Below the pieces are notes generated by a model. The model was not told where the DNA came from and made no database searches. It saw only the letters and a list, made by a program, of their open reading frames with translations. Both the position numbers and the translations under genes were made by a program. From Pseudomonadota bacterium (GTDB lineage Bacteria; Pseudomonadota; Gammaproteobacteria; Pseudomonadales; Azotimanducaceae): 64,000 nucleotides of DNA. Where the stretch lies: NCBI GenBank assembly GCA_027624035.1, contig JAQBUI010000007.1, positions 39,269-103,268 of the forward strand, in the 5' to 3' direction. Below, in pieces: positions 10,563-20,800 of the stretch. The first letter of the stretch is position 1, and every line of letters begins with the position of its first letter.

Positions 10563-11287
10563 TGCACGTACTCAAAGCTGAACATCTCGCCAAGAGCTAC
10601 CGGGGCAAGCAGGTCGTCAAGGACGTGAGTCTGTCCGTTGAAAGCGGCCAGGTGGCCGGGCTGCTGGGGCGAAACGGGGCCGGCAAGACAACCTGCTTTT
10701 ATATGATCGTCGGCTCGATCTCCCACGACGCTGGCAGGGTGCTGATCAACGACGTCGATGTCACTGACAAACCCATGCATCAGCGGGCACGACGCGGTCT
10801 CGGTTACCTTCCCCAGGAGGCCTCGGTATTCCGAAAGCTTTCTGTCGCCGACAACCTGATGGCCATCCTCGAGACCCGCAAGCGCCTCACAAGGCAACAG
10901 CGCGCCGAGAAGCTTGAAACCCTGCTGGAGGAATTCCAGATCGGACACATCAGGGACTCACTTGGCATGTCCCTGTCCGGAGGCGAGCGACGCCGGGTAG
11001 AGATTGCCAGGGCGCTGGCCACCGAGCCAGCCTTTATCCTGCTGGACGAACCGTTTGCCGGCGTTGACCCCATCTCTGTACACGACATCAAGGGCATCAT
11101 CTCGCAGCTCTCGAGCAAGGGCATTGGCGTTCTGATCACGGATCACAACGTCCGTGAAACACTGGACATCTGTGACCAGGCCTACATCGTCAACGATGGC
11201 TCGATTATCGCCGAGGGCGACACCGCCAATATCCTTTCGAATCAGTTGGTCAGACAGGTCTATCTGGGAGCAAACTTCCGGATGTAA
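10562..11287 (+). CDS. lptB: LPS export ABC ATPase LptB
   Basis: Cytoplasmic ATPase of the LptB2FGC complex that extracts LPS from the inner membrane; its partner permeases lptF and lptG lie in this window at 15657-17809. It has 241 residues from a GTG. Walker A is GRNGAGKTT (36-44), the signature [14 protein letters not shown] (138 onward) and Walker [14 protein letters not shown] (about 158-170). The Q-loop, [13 protein letters not shown], is the LptB form. It is overlapped by lptA and followed by rpoN after 31 bp. Confidence 0.97.
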   Translation: MHVLKAEHLAKSYRGKQVVKDVSLSVESGQVAGLLGRNGAGKTTCFYMIVGSISHDAGRVLINDVDVTDKPMHQRARRGLGYLPQEASVFRKLSVADNLMAILETRKRLTRQQRAEKLETLLEEFQIGHIRDSLGMSLSGGERRRVEIARALATEPAFILLDEPFAGVDPISVHDIKGIISQLSSKGIGVLITDHNVRETLDICDQAYIVNDGSIIAEGDTANILSNQLVRQVYLGANFRM

Positions 11288-11318
11288 ACATCCCACTGGC
11301 TGCAGTATCATCCATTTC

Positions 11319-12905
11319 ATGGCAATGAAACCGGCATTATCCCTGCGTCTGGGACAGCAACTGCGGATGACTCCGCAACTCCAGCAAGCTATTCGGCTGC
11401 TGCAGCTTTCTACCCTGGATCTCGAACTGGAGATCCAGGAGGCGCTCGATTCGAACCCGATGCTGGAAGAGATGGATGCTGAGGGCTCGGAGCAGGCTTC
11501 CGAAGCCGAAGGTCCCGATGCCGAGGATCGTGACGTCCGGGATGATCAGGACGGCTACGAAGGTGTCGAGGCGAGCAGCAGCGAGTCTGACAGCAGCCAG
11601 GATGATTCACCTGATGAGCCGGATACGCCCCCGCCGGACCCGGAACTTGACGGGGAAACCGTCAGGGACACCTCCGAGCAGGTCACGGATGAAACGATCG
11701 CCGACGAACTCCCTGTGGACAGCGTCTGGGACGATGTCTATGACGATGGGCTCACTTCAAGCTACCAGGGCAGTCAGGAGACAGACGACAGCTATTTCGA
11801 CGATCGAAACGGCGACAGCGCTTCCATCGCTTCTCATCTCATGGAGCAGATCAACCTGCTGCGCCTCACAGAGGTAGATGAATACATCGCGATGGCCATC
11901 GTTGACGGTCTTGACGACGAGGGGATGCTGACGATCGACGTTGACGATGTCATTGAGGGCGCACCCGCTGAATGGGAAATCGAGGCCGCGGAAGTTGAAG
12001 CGGTATTGCATCTGATCCAGCACCTCGACCCCGTTGGGATCGCTGCACGGGACCTTCGGGAGTGTCTGCTCATACAACTGAAAAACCTGCCGGCAACAAC
12101 GGCCTTGCGCAAAGAAGCCATCAGGGTGGTGGAACAGTTCATCCCGCAACTGGCGATCAGGGACTACGCGCAGATCGCCCGCAAGACCAGGCTCAAGGAG
12201 GCACAACTGAGGGAAGTGCTGGCATTGATCCTCTCGCTCAACCCAAGGCCAGGTTCCGACATAGCGGCCGATAGCACTGAATACATCGAGCCCGATGTCT
12301 TCGTCACGAGGCAGAAGGACCGCTGGGTCGTTGAACTGAATCCGAAATCAGCACCCCGCATCCGGGTGAATCCGGAATATGTTTCGTTGATCAAACGATC
12401 CGACAACAGCAAGGACAACGTTTACCTGAAGGACAACCTGCAGGAAGCAAAATGGTTCATCAAGAGCCTTCAGCAACGCAACGACACCCTGCTTCGGGTC
12501 GCCACCAAGATCGTCGAAATGCAGCGCGGCTTTTTCGAGTATGGCGAGCAGGGAATGAAGCCACTGGTGCTGCACGACATCGCCAGGGAGGTCGACCTAC
12601 ATGAATCAACGATCTCGCGGGTGACGTCCCAGAAGTACATGCATACACCGGCTGGCGTTTTTGAACTCAAGTACTTTTTCTCAAGCCATGTCAGCACCAA
12701 TACTGGCGGCGAGGTTTCATCGACCGCAATTCGCTCACTGATCAAGCAACTGGTATCGGAGGAAAACCCGGGCAAACCACTGTCCGACAGCAAGATTGTC
12801 GCCTTGCTGTCCAAACAGGGCATCAAGGTGGCGCGACGAACCATCGCCAAGTATCGGGAATCACTCAATATCCCGCCGTCCAATGAGCGGAAACAACTCA
12901 TATGA
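11319..12905 (+). CDS. rpoN: RNA polymerase sigma-54 factor RpoN
   Basis: Alternative sigma factor for -24/-12 promoters that requires AAA+ activators; controls nitrogen assimilation and other regulons. It has 528 residues from the ATG at 11319 (MAMKPALSLRLGQQL). Region I, rich in Gln and Leu (MTPQLQQAIRLLQL), is followed by a very acidic region II (about residues 45-175). Region III carries the core-binding and DNA-binding HTH (HDIAREVDLHESTISRVTSQKY). The C-terminal RpoN box is ARRTIAKYRESLNIP. Gene order with lptB upstream and hpf, ptsN downstream is the standard proteobacterial one. Confidence 0.97.
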   Translation: MAMKPALSLRLGQQLRMTPQLQQAIRLLQLSTLDLELEIQEALDSNPMLEEMDAEGSEQASEAEGPDAEDRDVRDDQDGYEGVEASSSESDSSQDDSPDEPDTPPPDPELDGETVRDTSEQVTDETIADELPVDSVWDDVYDDGLTSSYQGSQETDDSYFDDRNGDSASIASHLMEQINLLRLTEVDEYIAMAIVDGLDDEGMLTIDVDDVIEGAPAEWEIEAAEVEAVLHLIQHLDPVGIAARDLRECLLIQLKNLPATTALRKEAIRVVEQFIPQLAIRDYAQIARKTRLKEAQLREVLALILSLNPRPGSDIAADSTEYIEPDVFVTRQKDRWVVELNPKSAPRIRVNPEYVSLIKRSDNSKDNVYLKDNLQEAKWFIKSLQQRNDTLLRVATKIVEMQRGFFEYGEQGMKPLVLHDIAREVDLHESTISRVTSQKYMHTPAGVFELKYFFSSHVSTNTGGEVSSTAIRSLIKQLVSEENPGKPLSDSKIVALLSKQGIKVARRTIAKYRESLNIPPSNERKQLI

Positions 12906-12974
12906 CCTGCCCGATAGCGAACCTATCTGGTGATCACGAGTCCAACTCATAGAAGTAGACCAAGAGAGGTAATC

Positions 12975-13283
12975 ATGCAAATCAGCGTCAGCGGCCATCA
13001 CCTGGAAGTCACGGATGCGCTCAGGAATTATGTGGAAACCAAGCTTGACCGGCTTGAAAGGCACTTCGACAAGATCACCCACATCAACGTCATCCTGAGT
13101 GTCGAGAAGCTACGCCAGAAAGCGGAAGCGACCATTCGTATCAGCGGAGGCGAAGTCTTTGCCGACGCAGCCCATGACGACCTATATGCCGCCATCGACC
13201 TGATGACTGACAAACTCGACCGCCAACTGATCAAGGCCAAAGAGAAGATCAAAGATCACAAACAGCGCGTGCCCAGGATCTGA
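12975..13283 (+). CDS. hpf: Ribosome hibernation promoting factor HPF
   Basis: Short-form HPF/YhbH, 102 residues, binds the 30S decoding region and promotes 100S ribosome dimers in stationary phase together with RMF. The sequence begins MQISVSGHHLEVTDALRNYV and contains the two-stranded beta-alpha-beta pattern with basic helices (YVETKLDRLERHF, IDLMTDKLDRQLIKAKEKIK). The start at 12975 is chosen because AGAGAGG precedes it by about 6 bases; the longer frame start lacks homology. It sits 69 bp after rpoN. Confidence 0.94.
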   Translation: MQISVSGHHLEVTDALRNYVETKLDRLERHFDKITHINVILSVEKLRQKAEATIRISGGEVFADAAHDDLYAAIDLMTDKLDRQLIKAKEKIKDHKQRVPRI

Positions 13284-13310
13284 AAGGCTACTGAAAAGCA
13301 GGCCCTCATC

Positions 13311-13391
13311 AAGTACTGTTCTATGGCGCGGCCCCGAGGCTTTCCAGCACGACAACTGCGAGCCTGAAACAGGCACGCTCCGGGCTTTCAT
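13311..13391 (-). repeat. Dispersed intergenic repeat, copy 3 (hpf-ptsN gap)
   Basis: Reverse-oriented copy. Read on the minus strand it has the same blocks as copies 1 and 2: ATGAAAGCCCGGAGCGTGCC, then GTCGTGCTGGAAAGCC, then CATAGAACAGTACTT. It occupies the 205-bp hpf-ptsN gap just upstream of the ptsN promoter, and its position could insulate ptsN from rpoN-hpf transcription. Confidence 0.72.
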
Positions 13392-13431
13392 GTCAGTTCT
13401 GTAGAGTGCAGCATCCGGCGACCCGGAGCTA

Positions 13432-13460
13432 CGTTTTGTTTCAGTGGTTGTTGCTATAAT
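13432..13460 (+). promoter_or_regulatory. Probable sigma-70 promoter of ptsN
   Basis: A perfect TATAAT at 13455-13460 is preceded by TGC, giving an extended -10 (TGCTATAAT). The -35 side (CGTTTT at 13432, 17-bp spacing) is weak, as is usual for extended -10 promoters. The predicted start is near 13467, about 22 bases before the ptsN ATG. This implies that ptsN-rapZ-npr can be transcribed independently of rpoN-hpf. Confidence 0.6.
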
Positions 13461-13488
13461 TGATCCCTTTACCGCGGTACGAACCAAC

Positions 13489-13965
13489 ATGGATATTGAG
13501 TCGATCTTGTCTCCGGAACACACGTTCTGCAATGTGGAAGCCACAAGCAAGAAGCGTGCAATCGAAATCGCTGCCGAACTACTGTCGCGAAACAGCGGAT
13601 TTACGTCTGATGAAGCCTACCGGGGCTTGATCGCTCGGGAAAAGCTCGGCCCGACAGCACTTGGCAATGGCATCGCCCTGCCCCACTGCCGGCTTGAACA
13701 CTGTGCCAGCACGGTCTGTGGGGTCTTCCGGCTGGCACAGCCGATTGATTTTGAAGCCATCGACGACGAGCCGGTCAGCCTCATGTTCGTTCTGCTGTTT
13801 CCCCACGATGAAGAGGAAGATCACCTTCGAACGCTCGCCATGCTGGCCCGGCGATTCGAGTCGCCGGACTACCGGGCACACTTGCTTGAGGCCAGTAACG
13901 ATACCGAACTCTATCGGATGGCACTGCTTGACCCCGGCGTCGAATCCAGCCGCCACGCCCTGTAG
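13489..13965 (+). CDS. ptsN: Nitrogen-PTS phosphoacceptor PtsN (EIIA-Ntr)
   Basis: EIIA-Ntr protein, terminal phosphoacceptor of the nitrogen phosphotransferase chain PtsP-NPr-PtsN; its phosphorylation state regulates potassium transport and nitrogen/carbon responses. It has 158 residues from the ATG at 13489. The phosphorylatable His66 sits in GNGIALPHCRLE, the family's conserved GIAIPH motif. An own promoter with an extended -10 precedes it. npr, its phosphodonor, is two genes downstream. Confidence 0.95.
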   Translation: MDIESILSPEHTFCNVEATSKKRAIEIAAELLSRNSGFTSDEAYRGLIAREKLGPTALGNGIALPHCRLEHCASTVCGVFRLAQPIDFEAIDDEPVSLMFVLLFPHDEEEDHLRTLAMLARRFESPDYRAHLLEASNDTELYRMALLDPGVESSRHAL

Positions 13966-13980
13966 AGCGAATCAGTCCCA

Positions 13981-14877
13981 ATGCTCTCTCTTATTGTTAT
14001 CAGCGGAAGATCAGGGTCCGGCAAGAGCACGGCGCTGCACGTGCTTGAGGACATGGGATTTTATTGCATCGACAACCTACCGGTAACGCTCCTGCCGCCA
14101 CTGATCGAACGGCTCGCCGAGAGGCCGGGGATGAGCGATCCAATTCGGAATGTGGCCGTGAGCATTGATGCTCGCAACATCGCCGAGGACCTTTCCGGTT
14201 TCCCGGAGGTCATTGGGCAGATCGACCGTGACGCGGTCCGAACCAGGGTCGTCTACCTCGATGCGGCAAGGGGCACACTGGTGAAACGATTCAGTGAAAC
14301 CCGCCGCAAGCACCCCCTGAGCGACAAGCAGCACAACCTGCAGGAGTCTTTGGACCTTGAGAGCAGGCTGTTGATGCCGATTTCTGATCTGGCAGACCTG
14401 ATGGTCGATACCACCTCGCTTTCGATGCACGAACTGAGAGACGTGATTCGTACCAGAGTCGCCAGCGTCAACCACGGGTTTGCGCTGCTATTTCTGTCTT
14501 TTGCCTACAAGAACGGTGTCCCCGTGGATGCCGACATCGTGTTCGACGTTCGCTGCCTGCCGAACCCGCACTGGAAGCCCGGATTGCGAAACATGACCGG
14601 TCTGGATGAGCCCGTACAGGCCTTCCTGCAGGACCAGCCGGACTGCCAGGCCATGTATCAGGATATCTGTTCGTGGTTGTCTCGCTGGCTCCCCAGATTT
14701 GAGGCCAACAACAGGAGTTATATGACCGTAGCCATAGGCTGTACCGGCGGCCAGCATCGCTCGGTGTTTCTTGCTGACAGGCTCTACAGGCACTTTTCAG
14801 CAGACTGGCAAAATGTGCAGATCCGGCATCGCGAACTCATATATGGAATGGAAAAGAGCGTCGGCGATGCAAACTGA
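13981..14877 (+). CDS. rapZ: RNase adapter protein RapZ
   Basis: RapZ (YhbJ) binds GlcN6P and, in enterics, the sRNAs GlmY/GlmZ, delivering GlmZ to RNase E; whether those sRNAs exist here is unknown. It has 298 residues. The N-terminal kinase-like domain has Walker A GRSGSGKST (9-17), and the C-terminal domain carries the conserved PHWKPGLRNMTGLD and the ligand-binding motif GCTGGQHRSVF. It lies 15 bp after ptsN and overlaps npr by 11 bp, so it is part of the ptsN-rapZ-npr operon. Confidence 0.96.
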   Translation: MLSLIVISGRSGSGKSTALHVLEDMGFYCIDNLPVTLLPPLIERLAERPGMSDPIRNVAVSIDARNIAEDLSGFPEVIGQIDRDAVRTRVVYLDAARGTLVKRFSETRRKHPLSDKQHNLQESLDLESRLLMPISDLADLMVDTTSLSMHELRDVIRTRVASVNHGFALLFLSFAYKNGVPVDADIVFDVRCLPNPHWKPGLRNMTGLDEPVQAFLQDQPDCQAMYQDICSWLSRWLPRFEANNRSYMTVAIGCTGGQHRSVFLADRLYRHFSADWQNVQIRHRELIYGMEKSVGDAN

Positions 14878-15136
14878 GGACGTGACGATCATCAATCGCC
14901 TGGGGCTGCATGCCCGTGCCGCCTCGGTTTTCGTCAAGAAATCCGCTCAGTTCGCCTCCACCGTCACAGTCATCAAGGGTGACCGAAAGGCCAACGGCAA
15001 GAGCATCATGTCAATGCTGATGCTTGAGGCCGCCAAGGGTACAACCATCCAGCTGGCCACCGCAGGCGACGACGAAGTGCAAGCCCTCGAGGCTCTGGTC
15101 GCACTGGTCCGAGATCGCTTCGGCGAGGACGAGTGA
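14867..15136 (+). CDS. npr: Nitrogen-PTS phosphocarrier NPr (HPr family)
   Basis: HPr-family phosphocarrier, 89 residues from the ATG at 14867, which lies inside the end of rapZ. The catalytic His15 is in NRLGLHARAAS and Ser46 in ANGKSIMSM, both in standard positions. Context next to ptsN and rapZ identifies it as the nitrogen-branch NPr, relaying phosphate from PtsP to PtsN, rather than the sugar PTS HPr. Its TGA overlaps the next gene's ATG (TGATG). Confidence 0.94.
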   Translation: MQTEDVTIINRLGLHARAASVFVKKSAQFASTVTVIKGDRKANGKSIMSMLMLEAAKGTTIQLATAGDDEVQALEALVALVRDRFGEDE

Positions 15137-15651
15137 TGGTGAACGGCCACCACGAGGATGACGCCGGAACCGAATCTGACGAGGCTCGCCCGAGCAAGTC
15201 CCAGGTCAAGCGCGACCTGCTGGTCCATCGAAAGACCGCCTGGCAACTGGTCGAACTGCCCTCTTCGCAAATCCCCGAATTACCAGATGCCGACATCCGT
15301 AACGCAGTCATTCAGGCGAGGGCCGCGACCAAAGGAAACGCCAGAAAGCGACTGATCCAGCACATCGCGAAGCTCATCCGAAGCGGCAAAGAGGAGGTCA
15401 TCAGCGATTTTCTGGCCAGATTCGACAGCGCGAGCCGGACCCATCTGCTGCGCACCAGGACCCTGGAACGCTGGCGGACGGGCCTGATCGAAGGCAATCA
15501 GGTCACGTTCGACGAGATCGTCCTGGCGCATCCGACCTTCGACCGACAGCAGCTTCGCGTACTGGTGCGACAGGCCATGGCAGAATCCGAGCCGGCTGAT
15601 GCCTATCGCAAATTATTCAGATTTCTCCGGGATCTGGACGAATCACCCTGA
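15136..15651 (+). CDS. darP: Ribosome-associated protein DarP/YjgA
   Basis: DUF615 family protein, 171 residues. E. coli DarP (YjgA) associates with late 50S assembly intermediates. Characteristic segments are SKSQVKRDLLVHRKTAWQLV at the N-terminus, a helical middle (NARKRLIQHIAKLIR) and the C-terminal DAYRKLFRFLRDL. The ATG at 15136 shares bases with the npr stop; a GTG one codon earlier is equally possible. It ends the plus-strand block and converges on lptG with only 5 bp between stops. In pseudomonads the gene sits near tldD/pmbA, which are absent here. Confidence 0.9.
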   Translation: MVNGHHEDDAGTESDEARPSKSQVKRDLLVHRKTAWQLVELPSSQIPELPDADIRNAVIQARAATKGNARKRLIQHIAKLIRSGKEEVISDFLARFDSASRTHLLRTRTLERWRTGLIEGNQVTFDEIVLAHPTFDRQQLRVLVRQAMAESEPADAYRKLFRFLRDLDESP

Positions 15652-15656
15652 ATTGC

Positions 15657-16739
15657 TTATCCCACGCGACGGAACAGATAGATCCCCACGGAAAAACAAA
15701 GGGCGATCGGCAGCAGCGTGGCGATGATGGGCGAGAAACCAAAAACCAGGCTGGCAGGTGACAGGAGTGTTTCCACAAAGCGGAACAGGATTCCGATGAT
15801 GAGCCCGGTCACCACCCGCATGCCCATCGTGGTACTGCGCAATGGCCCGAGCACGACCGAAATACCCACCAGCACCAGGCCGATGGTCGCGAGCGGCTGA
15901 AACACCTTGCCCCAGAAACCGAGTTCATATTTTCCACTGTTGAGCCCCTGTTCTTTCAGGTAGGCAATCTTGTCGGACAACTCGCCTATGGACATCTTGT
16001 CCGGCTGGACCAGAATCTCGGCGCTCAACAGTTTGGGCGTGATGGAAGAATCCCAACGCAGACTGGTCAGGTGACTCGATGTCACCCGGTCATCGCTGAA
16101 GTCGGTCACGGTCACGTCTTCCAGCAGCCAGTAGGAGGTTCTGTCATCGCCCAGATCGTGATGAACGCCCCGCCTTGCGAACAACGTCCGCTGCAGTTCG
16201 CCTGCCTCATTGAAATCGTTATGGGTGATGCCATCAATCACACCATTCTGCGAAACGATGTCGAAATGCATGAAAACGTAGTTCTCCCGGTACCAGATGC
16301 CGGTTTCAGGCGTGATTGCGCTTAGATCATGCCGGGCCTTGATACGGTCCAGTCGCGCCAGACGCTCCATATCAGACAGCACGTACTCTCCAACGACGAG
16401 GCCAATGGCAATGAGCACCAACGCAGGCTTTAGCGCACTCCACGTGATCGACCAGGTGGAGATACCGGACGCTCGCATTACCACAATCTCACTTCTGCTG
16501 GCGAGTATACCGACACCGGTCAGGCAACCAATCAAGGCCGCATAGGGGATGGTTTCGTGGAACATCCTGGGCATGCTGTACAGAACGAATCGAAACACAG
16601 CGAACATGGTGAAGTCCTTACCCACGTCTTCTACCTGTTCGAGGAAGGTCAGGATCGTCATCATACCGAGCAGGCCAAGCACAGCCAGCATCAGCGACCC
16701 CGCCACGGTGGTGCCAATGTAGCGGTCGATCTGCTTCAT
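15657..16739 (-). CDS. lptG: LPS export permease LptG
   Basis: Transmembrane subunit of LptB2FGC. It has 360 residues from the ATG at 16739 (MKQIDRYIGTTVAGS); an 86-codon upstream extension of the frame overlaps lptF and is not coding. Transmembrane segments near residues 12-35, 55-80 and 98-118 are followed by a periplasmic beta-jellyroll (about 130-265) and three C-terminal helices (PLATIGLVLVGISVVLGPL onward). The start overlaps the lptF stop by 4 bp (ATGA). No terminator is evident in the 5-bp space to darP. Confidence 0.94.
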   Translation of the reverse strand: MKQIDRYIGTTVAGSLMLAVLGLLGMMTILTFLEQVEDVGKDFTMFAVFRFVLYSMPRMFHETIPYAALIGCLTGVGILASRSEIVVMRASGISTWSITWSALKPALVLIAIGLVVGEYVLSDMERLARLDRIKARHDLSAITPETGIWYRENYVFMHFDIVSQNGVIDGITHNDFNEAGELQRTLFARRGVHHDLGDDRTSYWLLEDVTVTDFSDDRVTSSHLTSLRWDSSITPKLLSAEILVQPDKMSIGELSDKIAYLKEQGLNSGKYELGFWGKVFQPLATIGLVLVGISVVLGPLRSTTMGMRVVTGLIIGILFRFVETLLSPASLVFGFSPIIATLLPIALCFSVGIYLFRRVG

Positions 16740-17809
16740 CGCGCCTTCATCTGCATCATATTCAGGACGAAGGCGATCGCCAGAAAGACCCCATGCAACC
16801 ACCACAGTCCTATCGCCTGGGGCAGGTTGCCCTGTTGCAGCGATGTCTTGGCAGCAGACAGCGAACCCAGATACAGGAAACAGAGCAGCATGCCTGGTAT
16901 GAGTCTCGTAAACCTGCCCTGTCTGGGATTGGTTCGGGACAGTGGCAGAGCCAGCAATGCAATCACCGGAATCATCAGCACCATCGAGACCCGCCACTGC
17001 AACTCACCGACCAGTTCCGGGTCATCCGAGTTCAGCAACTCCAGAGTGGAAACGGCGGTAGTGCGCACCTCACGATAACGGGCGGTTTCCCTGGCAATCA
17101 TCTGGCCATATTCACCGAATTCGATGATCTGATAACTTTGCTCACCGGGCATGCCGCTGTAACGGATGCCATTATTCAGCACCAGAAAGCGATTGCCCAG
17201 CCCGTCTGGTCGCGTATCACCGGACTCTGCCACCACCATGTCGACATCCTTCGGACCCGCAGTCGTCGCAAGATTGGATTCACTCATAAATACGTGGCGA
17301 AGGGTGCCATCATCACCGATCTGTTCGGTGTAGGTCACGCGGCGTCCAGACCGAATCATCTGAAAACGCCCGGGCGCCAGTGTGTCAAACTCGGTACTCT
17401 GTTGCTGTCCGTCAAGCAGCAGCTCAACCTGGCGCTCGCCAGTCGGGGCCAGCCACAAGGAAACCGTCAGCGTAGCCACCATGACGATCGTTGACAGACC
17501 CAGCGATATACTAATGAGACGCGACGGGCCGATCCCGCAGCTTTCGAGTATCACCATTTCGCTGTCCGCGTACATGCGGCCATAGGCCAGCATCAATCCA
17601 AGAAAAAAGCTGACGGGAATGATGGGCTCCAGAAAGGTCGGCAACCGGAAAGCCATAATCATGAACAAGACGTCTTTCGACAGGACACCTGAAGCGGCCT
17701 GGTTCAGGTAGGCGCCAAATCGCCAGCCCATGGAGATGACCAGCACCACTGCAGCGACAGATACCATCGCGGCAAGCACTTCACGGGCAAAATACCTGCT
17801 CAGGATCAT
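16736..17809 (-). CDS. lptF: LPS export permease LptF
   Basis: Partner permease of LptG, 357 residues, beginning MILSRYFAREVLAAMVSV as in YjgP homologues. The layout is three transmembrane helices, a periplasmic jellyroll (about 125-255) and three more helices. It is translationally coupled to lptG. In E. coli lptFG stand alone next to pepA, transcribed divergently; here they follow yhdP on the same strand after 68 bp, so the envelope-maintenance genes rng-yhdP-lptFG may be co-expressed. Confidence 0.94.
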   Translation of the reverse strand: MILSRYFAREVLAAMVSVAAVVLVISMGWRFGAYLNQAASGVLSKDVLFMIMAFRLPTFLEPIIPVSFFLGLMLAYGRMYADSEMVILESCGIGPSRLISISLGLSTIVMVATLTVSLWLAPTGERQVELLLDGQQQSTEFDTLAPGRFQMIRSGRRVTYTEQIGDDGTLRHVFMSESNLATTAGPKDVDMVVAESGDTRPDGLGNRFLVLNNGIRYSGMPGEQSYQIIEFGEYGQMIARETARYREVRTTAVSTLELLNSDDPELVGELQWRVSMVLMIPVIALLALPLSRTNPRQGRFTRLIPGMLLCFLYLGSLSAAKTSLQQGNLPQAIGLWWLHGVFLAIAFVLNMMQMKAR

Positions 17810-17877
17810 CGGCTCAGACTGCGACTAGCTCGTGCCGCATGTTACGGCCCACAATCCGGGAGCGCAAATTGACGTCA

Positions 17878-20800
17878 CTATTCTTCGGGCCCGGCGGCGG
17901 GAGGCGTTTGCTCGTCCGCCAGCGCATTCGGCGCCATGTCTGCGTCCGAATTGGCCCGGGGCCGCTCTGCCTGTGGTGACTCAGGCATCACATGCGGCGT
18001 CTGTTCCGCCTCATCCACGGTCGACTCGTCAGGAGGCGATTCACGAACCGAATCATTAAAGATCGACACAAATTCGATCTTCGGTTCCTCGACCGTCCCC
18101 GTGACCCGGTACTTGGTGCTGGTCATCTGGTCAATCTGCGACCCGAAGACCTTCTGGGCGATCATTACACCAGCGCCCACCAGCGGACCGGTCGCAATGG
18201 CGCTGTATGCCGCATACCAGGGCAGGTTCTGAGTCACCGGAAGTGTGACGATCATGTCGTTATCGAGCGTCTCCTGAATGAGATCCACGGTACCTCCCAC
18301 CTTGAACGTTCCCGACGACCCTTCGATGACGATCTGCTCCTGGACACTGACAGTTCCTCCATCGAACGCCACCACGCCCCGCATGTCATTGAAGCTCCAG
18401 CCTTTCTGCACCACGTCGCTGAAATCGAACCGAAATCGTCGGGCGATTTGTGCGAAGTCAAAGATGCCCAACAGTTTGAGCGCGCTGGCCGACTCGGCCT
18501 GAACGAAGCGCCCCTTGCCGGTTTCAATCCTGAGTTCGCCGGAAACCACCCCGATGTCGACCGCGGCCGGCGAACCCGGCCATCTGAAATCAACCTCCAT
18601 CAGGAAGTCCTCACCGACGATGCTGGAGGCATACCCCCATTGTTTCAGGGCAAGTGCCAGGTCGGGAATCGCCACCTTGCCTCGAAACCTGGACCGGGGT
18701 GCATCGGTCAGATACCAATCCACCCGAGCATCAGGCTCGATGACCAGACCTCGCGTGCGAGCATTGATATTCTCGAGGATGGCCCCTTCCCGGGTCGGCA
18801 CAAGATCAAATGCCCAGGTGCCATACTGCTCTTCGCCGAAGGACAGCTCATCTGTTGAAAAACCCACCGGGCCGAGGTCTCGCGGATCAAAGTCGGCCAT
18901 GAAGTCCGCACCAGACGCCTCGCCAGCTTCAGGCCCGGCGGGAAAACGAATGTACTCAAGGGAAATGTCCAGAGGGGCTCGGTCTTCGTCCGAGACTTCA
19001 ATCTGCCCGGCAATGAGATCGTTCTTCAGATCGACGATCCACGAAGATTCGCCACGGGTGATGACGGTACGGGCATCAGTGAGCGCCAGGGAATACAAGT
19101 CAAGCAGGCCAATATCGAGGGATATGGCATCGACCCGACGGGCGAATTCTGTTTCGAGAGGAGCCTCGGAGATCTGGTCCATCTCGGCAAGGAATTGCTC
19201 CCATGCGGCATAGTCGACGTGCTCCAGAGCACCAGTGACCCGCACCGAATCATAGTTCCAGCCGTCCGGAGCCGGGCCACTGCCAACGTGCAGGAAGCCG
19301 CCCTGGACGATCTCGTCCTGCACTTCCAGAGAGCCCTGCAGATCACCCATTCGAAGATCGATTCGGTGGCCCGGCTCAAGAAACTCCTGTCGATAGTACA
19401 GTAAACGCTGCTCATCAGCCGTCTTGCCAAACGACCCAGGAAACCCGAGCGCGACGCCCAGCAGGTCAGACGTGGCCTGAACGTAGCTCCTGGCTCCCGC
19501 GATGCCAAACGGTATGTGAACCGATGCCTTGTACTCGCCAAGGCCGCTCACCCGGGCCAGCAAATGCTGGTTCGACCATACGTAGAGGTCTGAGGCGGCA
19601 ACCGCTCCGGCCATGTTCACCACGATCTGGCCGGTGTCCCCCTGAACGTCACTACCAATAAAGCCAGTGAATGGCTCACCAAACAGGGTGCCACTCAGCC
19701 CTTCTGCGGTCAGGCCGGTGTCGGTCTCATAGCGGATGCTGCCGTCAAGACCGGCAGCATGCAGATCGTAGTCATTGAACGACAGCTCGTTCCCGGCAAG
19801 GGTTACCGTCACGTCGCTCTGATTCCTGACCGTAGACGCCCGCCCCAGCGGCACGGTCAGTTCAAGCCCGGCTGAGACCTCACCCGAACCCACCCAGTAT
19901 TCGGCTGCGTTGGAGATCTGCGCGGCAATGGGCGTGTCCTTAAGGACTCTGATACCGTCAGCGAGTGGCCCGCGGGCCCGGGAGGTGATGTAAAGCGCCT
20001 CGGCGGGCCCATCATCAGGCGTGGGGACCCACACAGTCACATCACTGAGCGCGGTATCAAACATCCTGCCGGTGGCGCCCTCACTCTCTGCGCCCCGATA
20101 ATCCACATCCACCCGTGCCGAGACCTGTTCAACGGACGGCCAGTCTGGATGATACGCAAGGGTCACATCAGACACCTTGAAGTAGGTATCGAAGGTCTTT
20201 TCGGTCTTCGGCGCGGTCTTGGCCAGCGAACCATGGAACAACAGCCCTGTTTCCTCCGTCCGGCCACGTAGCAGCGAGTCATTCAGCCACTGCCGAAGAT
20301 CCGTTGGCAGCGTATTCGGCAAAAAGCGCCTGGCCTCCAGCAGCGAACCGTTCTGAACGCCAACCACAAGTCCCCAGTTACGACCAGCCTTGTCTGGCGT
20401 CATATTGACAACGAACTTTCCTGCACCAGTCAGTTCATCCTTGACCAGTTCGATCAGCGAACTGCTGATCTGCAGCAGATCGTCCTGGCGCCTGAAGTTG
20501 ATTCGTCCTCTGGCAGAATCAAAGGGCCAGGGCTGACTGAACATCGGTTCAAACTGCATCACGAACTGCTCGTTGGTGACATCAATGAAGCCGTTTTCGG
20601 TGCCCATGGACAGCAGCCCGCTGAGTCGATCGATTGCCGGCAGCCCTCGGAATGCGTTGATCTCTACATTGACCATCTTGCCGACAGCGTGAACCTGCGG
20701 TTTGGCACCACTCAAGTCTGCGCTGATCAGCAGTGGTTCCAGCCATCCATCAGGCCTGATCGCACGGATGGCTTCAGACAGATCAGGCACACCCCACTCG

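Noticed and set aside
14077..14475. Minus-strand frame of 132 codons inside rapZ
   Set aside because: A shadow of rapZ; composition and lack of homology indicate non-coding.
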